Assembly (NCBI GenBank): GCA_003290165.1
Contig: QNQO01000604.1
Coordinates: 186,001-250,000, forward strand
Length of the DNA: 64,000 bases
Direction of reading: 5' to 3'
DNA from: Berberis thunbergii
Taxonomy: Eukaryota; Streptophyta; Magnoliopsida; Ranunculales; Berberidaceae
Each line of letters begins with the position of its first letter. Within the stretch, counting starts at the first letter, position 1. This document shows positions 57,491-64,000 of the stretch, one piece after another. The notes below the pieces were generated by a model. It worked only from the letters and a program-made list of their open reading frames with translations, did no database searches and was not told the DNA's origin. The position numbers were made by a program, and so were the translations under genes.

Positions 57491-58852
57491 CTGGTAAGCA
57501 TATTAATCTTTTTTATTTAATGTTTTTGTAAAGTGACAAAATTAAAGGACATCAAAATTTGTTCATTGAGATCCTTAATCATTGTAAATTAACAAGTAAT
57601 ATTCTAATAATTCATGAAAATATATGATACAATAGTTTATATTCACATGCAACAATATATAATATTTTTTTAAAAGGAAAAGAAGAAAAGTCAAAGAAAA
57701 TTTATCATAAAATTTGAAGTGTCATTATACTTCCATGGATTTTGAAGTTACAACCCCATTACCTATTTTTTTGTTTATTAAAACCATCCTCGTTTTGCAC
57801 AGATGATGGATATCTGCCCCTCCCGATTAACCGTTTAAAAAAACATGTTTGCAGAAAAAGAATGAGTGATCTAATATAAGAAAATAGACCCTAAAAAATG
57901 AAAACAATAGTAGTAGGGGAGGGAGTGTGTTTGATAGTGGAACCATAACCGATCTGATTAACCTTTCCCTTGGATCATCCATCTCTTTCTTTTTAACTAA
58001 ACACCCTCCCCGTCCAGTAGTCAAAGAATGTGATTTCTCGAAAAATTTCGAAATTTCACCGAATTTTTTTCTTTTTTTAGTGAACAAAATTTCTTTCAAA
58101 ACCGAAATTTTTATTTTTTTCATTAGGTCAATCTCAATGTCGGTACATTTTAACTTGTTATAATTTTAGTTTAATATTAAAATTTGGCTATAAAAGTGAT
58201 TCTTATGCAATATGTAGTTTGTATGACATTACGAGTCTTGTAGTAAGAGTTTAAAATGCTTAACTTATATTGATAACTTCAAAATTATAATCGAAATTTT
58301 TATTTTTTTCTATACACAACGAAATATTTCTTAAAATCAACTTATTGAAATTACCTCGAAAAAAGAAATCACAATCCTTGCCAGTAGAAACAGGATTTCA
58401 CGTGGATTGCCGGGATCTTTGTATTTGTAAGAAGAGGCGATGGCATGTTCTCCATTAGCTGATGAAATAAAAGAATCACGATGAGTGGAGGAATGTCGGA
58501 TGGCTTAATTGGCAAGAGAATAAGCCATTCTTTTCCCTCCTCATGAAGATGAAGATAATGATGTTGATTAAGATAACAATGTCGATGTCGATGAAGACGA
58601 AGAAGATGATCAGTAATCATCCGTTGAATGGCTGATTTCTTCTTTGAAGAATTTGGTTCAAGAAATTGCAAATCTCAATGTTCTTCTTCCTTATGTTATC
58701 CTTCTTGTAGTTCTAATCCTCTCAATGTTACTGGAGAGTAGGGGTTATTCTTCTTTTGGTCTAAAGAGATGATAATGAGAATTTTTTATGTTTTGGGATG
58801 ACGAAAATGCTTTCAAGTGTAGGGACAGGATTTAGGGTTTTTTTTATGTTGT
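57491..58852. other. Non-coding stretch
   Basis: AT-rich. A plus-strand run of gatgaagat/gatgtcgatg units at 58550-58610 would code for Asp/Glu but is broken by stops. No gene that I can support. Confidence 0.45.
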
Positions 58853-59008
58853 ATGGGTAATTTAGTAACATCATATATAAACGAATATCTGCAAAGTGGA
58901 AATGACCAAATCCGTATCCACCCTAGAAATCGTGAAGGAAAACCCAATTCCACCCCAATCGAGACTACATAGATATCTATGAAAATCCGACCAACTGCCA
59001 ACCCTACC
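58853..59008 (-). repeat. Dispersed 'ggatggcagtgggg' repeat, copy 1
   Basis: On the minus strand it is similar to 62627-62825: shared gatacggatttgg, gaatatctgtttatat-like and ttactaaa.taccc phrases in the same order. Confidence 0.65.
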
Positions 59009-59909
59009 ATTACCCTATGCCACTTTTTTTTGCATTTCATATTTCTTAATTATTATTAAAAATATCAGTGTGTATAGAGCTGTCATGTGGTTGAAGTGCT
59101 AAATAAATTGGCATTCGCTTGCAAAGGAGAATGCATGGGCTTTACTGAGAAAAAGAAAAGTCATGCAACACATTCCATAATTATTTTGAGAGATGATCTT
59201 GCCTTACCAATTGCTTTGTTTCTACATGAGATTTATCTTGAAATAATTGTAATATCTCTTGAAATAATTGTAATATCTTGATTTGATGGGGGCATGTTTG
59301 GAATTCCAAAATATTTATAAAGTAGTTTAGTATTATATTCAAAATTGATTGTGAAAATGTACAAAACTTCTCGTGGTCATTGCTCATCTACCTTTTGGTT
59401 TTTAGTGTAAAAAGTATGAAATTGAAGACGCAAGCATACTCCCAAATCGTATAGAAAAGTAAAATTATGATTTTTTTTTCTTTTTACCCTCGTGCACTTA
59501 TTATTTATTATGCATTTTCGTTTCTTTTTTCGCACCATTTTCGACATTGCTACAAATTGTATCGAAATGTATGATTTTGATCCTCTTTTCTCTTCACCCT
59601 TTTTATCTAAGTTTTATTTAAAGTGAAAACTCCTTAGCCCACTCTTGCAAGGATGATTTAATTTAAGTTTCCGAAAATTGAGTTACATATGTCAATAACA
59701 GTTTGTAAGAGTGCAATAACAATTGGATGTTTTGTAATCTTTAGAGGTAAAGTACACCTTATTCTTCAAGGCTAATGCGTGTTTTGATAGCAACGATCCA
59801 CCAAACTTGGTGAAATTCAATTTAGAAGAACATTTCAAGCTATCTACTTGGTTTCAAGGGTTAACTCATGTATGGTTTTATAGTTTGTACCAGTTTTGAG
59901 TATGAGTTT
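59009..59909. other. Non-coding stretch with a short tandem repeat
   Basis: cttgaaataattgtaatatct occurs twice in tandem at about 59238-59279. Otherwise no gene seen. Confidence 0.5.
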
Positions 59910-60115
59910 TGTCACACTCCGATTTTTTGAAGAAAATAAAAATTCCATAATCCACATAGGATTATTCATTTCCTCAAAACTCGAGACATGAAAAATTCAA
60001 TAACAACATAAACAATTAGTAGCAACCACTAAAACATAGTTTGGAAAAATTTAAATAAACTAAAAATTATCTAATCAGGAGACTCTGGCGTTGCTAGACC
60101 CTACTAAAAGAATTC

Positions 60116-60384
60116 CAGTAACACTTTTAAGCTATAACAATCCACAAATTAATTTTACACATTTTCGCAAACAAAATGATACAATAATTGTATCACCATG
60201 AATAGTATGGTCCTATAAGTGATACTATTCATGATGATCTAATTTATTGTATCACTTTTTTGTGTAACTGTTTTTCATTTTTTTTTTTTACTAAATTTAG
60301 TTTTGACTTGAAATTGTTTGGTGAATTGTAATAGTTCAAAAGTGTTACTGTTTTGAGAGTTGTTGCAAATATGCTAAATTGGTG
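60116..60384. mobile_element. MITE copy 2 (same family as 41563-41852, reversed)
   Basis: Shares gatacaataattgtatcacc, gtgatact.ttcat and the arm gagagttgtt.caaa with copy 1 read in reverse. The outer left arm is lost or worn. Confidence 0.8.
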
Positions 60385-60838
60385 TAATGTTTATAAACTC
60401 ATTTAAAAAATATAACCCATCGTCATTTGATACCAAAATTGATAAACCCAATTAAATTATAACTCATTCTATTAAATTCCAAAATTGATCATCCTAATCA
60501 AACCATAATTTATTATCTAAAACTCCAAAATTTTATAAGCCCAAACAAACCGTAACTCACCCTCCTTAAGTACCAAAAGTTGATAAGCTTAAATCAACTC
60601 ATAAATCATTAAATCTAAGTCCAACCCACATATATATTCAACTAAACAGCTTTGGGCTTAACTATTTAATTCGGCCCATAACAATACCCAATACCTGAAT
60701 TTCTGAACTCAATTCCAATTTAATTCAGGACTCAATTCAAATCAACACCCAATTCCAAATCAAATTAGTACCCAATTCCTTATTTTCTGGATTCAATTCA
60801 AATTAGTACATAATTCTGTACTTTTTGAACCTATAAGC

Positions 60839-60950
60839 CCAATTCCATCAGCAACCCATATCCTTTATTTTTATAACGTATAAGCCCAGCCCAATTCCAT
60901 CAGCAACCCATATCCTTTATTTTTATAACGTATAAGCCCAGCCCAATTAA
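60839..60950. repeat. 52-bp tandem repeat, two copies
   Basis: aattccatcagcaacccata followed by tcctttatttttataacg is repeated at 60841 and 60893. Confidence 0.95.
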
Positions 60951-62229
60951 CAACTCATATTCATTATAAGTCAAATCCACCATCCATATCTAATCCGTAA
61001 GTCCAGTCAATATTTTACATCTTATAAGCCAAATTCCATCAATATATTAAAAGCCCAATTTAACTAAGATAATTTCATTCCAATTTTTAAATCAATTAAA
61101 AATAAAGTGATTTTACTCCAATTCTATTTCATCCTTTAATCATTCCTCAATTAATCACCATTTCACAAAATACAACCATTAACAATTTATCAAACTTACT
61201 CCATTTGTCAAGTCTAATTCATTATTATGTCTAATAAAACAAATAACATGTACAACACTACAATTCAAAACAAATTACATAAAACACTAACTATATATTT
61301 ATACTATTGTGCATTCTTTTATCTAAATTAATTTAAACCTAGACTTGTACTATTCCACAAACTCCATATTTTCCATCAACTACACTCATAAATATTCATA
61401 GATTATTTTTAAATAAATAAATAATGAAGAAAAACGATTTAATCACGAAATGAATATCAAAAAAGCCGCACTGATCCAAAATCCCGTAATGTCGAAAATC
61501 ACAACAAATATGTGAATACTCAATCAATTTCTCAAGCAAAAACATGTGTACATCACCTACACAAGCACATGTCACATCCCCTTCTCTTTCTTTCTCTCTT
61601 CTTATTTTCTCTCATCTCTTTTCTTCATCTATTTTTCCTTCCATTCTTTTTTTTTTTCTTCAGTTTCTCATTCCCTTCCTCTATTTTGTCTTCTTCTTCA
61701 TCATATTTATTTATGTCTCTTTGCTTTTCTTTTCTCTCCCCTTTCTTTTGTTTTCTTCACTCCAAGCACCGTACGGCCAAAAAGAATACTTAAACTAAAG
61801 ACATCTTATTTAGGGTTTTAAGTAGGTAGTTATATTTGCCCCCCTTCTAGCCGCCACTCCAAATTAAGTCCATAAATGACTATAAACTCATCACAATTAG
61901 GGTTTAAGTAAATATTTATACTTGCACCCATTGTTTTTTATATATATTTAAACTAATCATATATAACTAATAAAATATTATATGAAATAATAAAAATGCA
62001 CTATTTAGCCACAAAATATTTGACTATCACTAGAATACTAATTTTGTAAACCATGCATTATTAATGTGCAAATAAAGTTTTGGTTGACATCTATAAATAT
62101 GCATTTTATCGAACTTCAAACATTGAGGTAAATATATTTAGGTAGTTCTAGGAAATTAGGTCATTACATTTTATTTTATTTTTGTACAAAAATATTTATT
62201 AAGGTCATTGAAAAAACACGGGTGTTACA

Positions 62230-62626
62230 AGTTCCAAGTTTGTTCAGCTTTAAGTATGGATTCCAAGACCATGGTTACTGCCAACTCTTCGTTACAAATA
62301 TAAGACCTAAATGCAAATCTGATATAAATTGTGGAACCTAAAGTCTAAATTTATCTATACCTAAGTCAATATTATTTCAAAAAAAAAAAAAATTACATTC
62401 ATTTACTGAACGAAAAACTAATGGTCAATGTGGTCTTGAGAACCAAACTTAAAGCTAGACAAATTTGGGACCTAAATTCAATGTTGATATAAATCATTGG
62501 AACCAAACACAAATTAACCCCTAGTTTCATGCCATTACAACCCATGACTTCATACTATTATGTCGCTACTAAAATCTTTAAATTTACTTTTAAATATCAA
62601 AACCACAAATTTCAATTACTAGGAGC
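62230..62626. other. Non-coding stretch
   Basis: AT-rich, with a 13-bp A run near 62380. Nothing recognised. Confidence 0.5.
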
Positions 62627-62825
62627 TAGGGATGGCAGTGGGGTGAATTTTCACGGATATTCCCCCCACCCAAATCGTTTGGGAAGGATTTGAATTTATG
62701 TTAATGGATTTTGAAGCGATTTCAGGGATCCAAATGATACATTTATATATTCGATGAAGATACGGATTTGGCTATATCTGCCCCACGAATATCTGTTTAT
62801 ATAGTTAATTTACTAAAATACCCTT
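62627..62825 (+). repeat. Dispersed 'ggatggcagtgggg' repeat, copy 2
   Basis: Starts tagggatggcagtggggtga and contains acggatattcc and gatacggatttgg. Related to the reversed copy at 58853-59008. Similar low-complexity 'Gly-rich' phrases mark MITE-like repeats in many plants. Confidence 0.6.
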
Positions 62826-63570
62826 AATTATTAAAGAGGAAAAAACCTAAACCTAACATAAACCACCCTCCAACCACCCAGACTCTTGTCTACCACTCTT
62901 CGCCTCCCCGCAAAGCCACAAGCACTTTTCTTCCTCCTCCATTCTTCTTTCATTGACAAGGAAAGATTTATCGTTCTTCCTTCATTCTTCCACAAACTCG
63001 TATGTCACTCTTCTATTCTCTTCTCTTTCATTTGTCTATGGTTCCCTCTTAGGTTTCATCTTCTCTCTTTTCTTTCCCTCACAATACACATCTCAATCTC
63101 GATCTCAGATCTCAATCTGAAACGGGGTGAGCGGAGAGAGGAGCGGAGTTTGATCTCGATCTCAAATCCTTCAACAGCAGCAGATCCTTCATAGAGTTCA
63201 AAGGGAGGAGGCCGAAGCGATTAGAGAGGGGTTTGTAGGTTTCAACAACATATCCTTCATAGGGTTCAAAATGAGGAGGCCGAAGCTATTAGAGAGGGGT
63301 TTGTAGGGTTCAACAACAGATCCTTCAGCATCAGATCCTTTATCAACGATTAGAAAGGGGTTCATAAAACGAAGCAATTAGGTAGCAGCAGATCATTTCG
63401 GGGGTACCGATGGTGGCAGTGGAACAAGAGAGGTTCATTGGGCCTTGAAGTAGAGATCCCATGGCTGGAACTTGTTGTATGAACTTTGTTTTAGATATGC
63501 AGTGAACTCAGGGGCGGAGCTAGGATTGCAGACAAAGGGGGGTAAACATTACACAACGATTCAACTACAC
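62826..63570. other. Pyrimidine-rich, then GA-rich non-coding stretch with tandem repeat
   Basis: 62880-63110 is C/T-rich with a 102-codon frame (62886-63194) of low-complexity Phe/Leu/Ser that I do not trust. 63184-63251 and 63252-63319 are a 68-bp tandem duplication (atccttcatag.gttcaaa, gaggaggccgaagc.attag). ggggcggagctaggatt at 63512 is a phrase often met at ends of plant repeats. Confidence 0.5.
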
Positions 63571-64000
63571 CAATTTTAGCAGTAACACAACTCCACCTTA
63601 TTCAATTATTAGCTTCTCATACCAATTGTTGTCACGAGCAAGCTAAACGAGCGAGGCTTTCGCATCGGACCTATCATCGAGCGATTTACTGTAAAGCGTG
63701 ACAATTTGCTCCCAGATTAGGCACGGTTCATTCACAACAATAGATGGGAGTCCTAAATATCCGTCAGACTCGACAGAGATGCGAAAGAGCCATGAGATGC
63801 CCACGGTGGAATTCTTGAGCTGCACGAGCATCTTCTTGAACGCCCGCATGGATTATTGTGAAGACTCGTTTAATGAGACCATTCGCTCTGCACTTTGCTA
63901 CTAGAAATAGGGTTTTGTCGAGGACCTACTCCGTCTTGTCGAGAATAACTTTGCTACCATTCGCTAGTTTCAGATCTGTTGTCGACAACAAAAAACGAAT
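63571..64000 (-). pseudogene. Armadillo Repeat Only (ARO)-type gene fragment, partial at window edge
   Basis: The minus strand from 64000 encodes, in shifting frames, VLDKTLFLVAKCRANGLIKR and VFTII, then MLVQLKNSTVGISWLFRISV (63849-63643), YLGLPSIVVNEPCLIWEQIV, SLDDRSDAKASLV, and after a TAG, LARDNNWYEKLIIE, another stop, GGVVLLLKL. This is the junction of the N-terminal domain and first armadillo repeats of plant ARO proteins, which act in tip growth with Rho GTPases. There is a frameshift near 63850 and stops near 63645 and 63602, so it is a pseudogene. Homology stops at about 63571; the N-terminal part would lie beyond the right edge. Confidence 0.75.

Larger units (their letters stand above)
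59910..62229 (+). mobile_element. Probable solo LTR, 2.3 kb, TGTCACAC..GTGTTACA ends
   Basis: Ends TGTCACACTCCG and CACGGGTGTTACA are inverted and follow the TG..CA rule. Flanks agttt (59905-59909) and agttc (62230-62234) give a 5-bp duplication with one difference. No primer site, gag or pol. Such ends are common in LTRs of plant Tekay/Del-type chromoviruses, but the lineage is a guess. Contains a MITE (60116-60384) and a tandem repeat (60839-60950). Orientation is not firmly set. Confidence 0.6.

Noticed and set aside
58369..58671. 100-codon minus-strand His/Leu-rich frame
   Set aside because: Created by gatgaagat/gatgtcgatg repeats on the other strand; no domain.
61512..61821. Three overlapping Phe/Ser-rich frames as a secreted peptide gene
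   Set aside because: Low-complexity CT tract read in all three frames; no conserved motif or splice structure.
1..64000. CRISPR arrays, riboswitches, operons or a biosynthetic gene cluster
   Set aside because: Plant nuclear DNA; the regular repeats present are transposon subterminal repeats and minisatellites, and intact genes are few and unrelated.

Overview
This is a repeat-dense stretch of nuclear DNA from a eudicot plant. Support for that comes from spliced plant-type genes (an X8/callose-binding GPI protein and an ATL RING-H2 E3 ligase), a nuclear tRNA gene with internal A and B boxes, and many plant transposon lineages: Athila/Tat-like Ty3/gypsy with a tRNA-Asp primer site, Ty1/copia with a tRNA-iMet primer site, CACTA, hAT, Mutator and PIF/Harbinger. 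I cannot name the species from sequence alone.

Layout. 1-4396 is the 5' end of a Ty3/gypsy element on the minus strand (gag, leader, primer site, 2-kb LTR), running off the left edge. 4614-12767 is a complete 8.15-kb LTR element with both LTRs, a primer site and a 5-bp target duplication; its pol is cut down to a protease joined to the integrase tail. 12768-20354 carries intron-containing fragments of three unrelated chromatin or kinase genes (DEK-like, NAP1-related/SET-like, CDK-like kinase), all on the minus strand and followed by one CACTA-type terminus. 20355-26302 is the 3' part of a Tat-like element with an antisense extra ORF. That ORF is split by a PIF/Harbinger-like element and a rearranged LTR insertion; the region ends in a polypurine tract and an LTR. 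26303-29467 is a decayed, truncated copia element on the minus strand. 30544 onward is a copia-type LTR plus primer site whose non-coding interior is split by a 4.7-kb CACTA element (itself holding a piece of gypsy element) and a 4.1-kb hAT element, each with a matching target duplication.

40704-49650 is the gene-bearing part. It holds an intact X8-domain gene (+, three exons) and an intact single-exon ATL-type E3 ligase gene (-), arranged convergently about 1 kb apart, then a tRNA-Ile(UAU) gene, with several MITEs between them. 50274-56869 is a Mutator-like element with a second Mutator-like element inserted in its terminal repeat. The inner one carries a transposase lacking its catalytic core plus, on the opposite strand, a zinc-finger gene fragment. 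The outer one has arms made of a diverged CTCGAG-containing minisatellite in inverted orientation. 56870-64000 is mostly non-coding with MITEs, a probable solo LTR, and at the right edge a pseudogene fragment of an Armadillo Repeat Only (ARO)-type gene.

Only the X8 gene, the ATL gene and the tRNA look functional. Nearly everything else is transposon-derived or decayed. No CRISPR, operon or bacterial-type feature is present.
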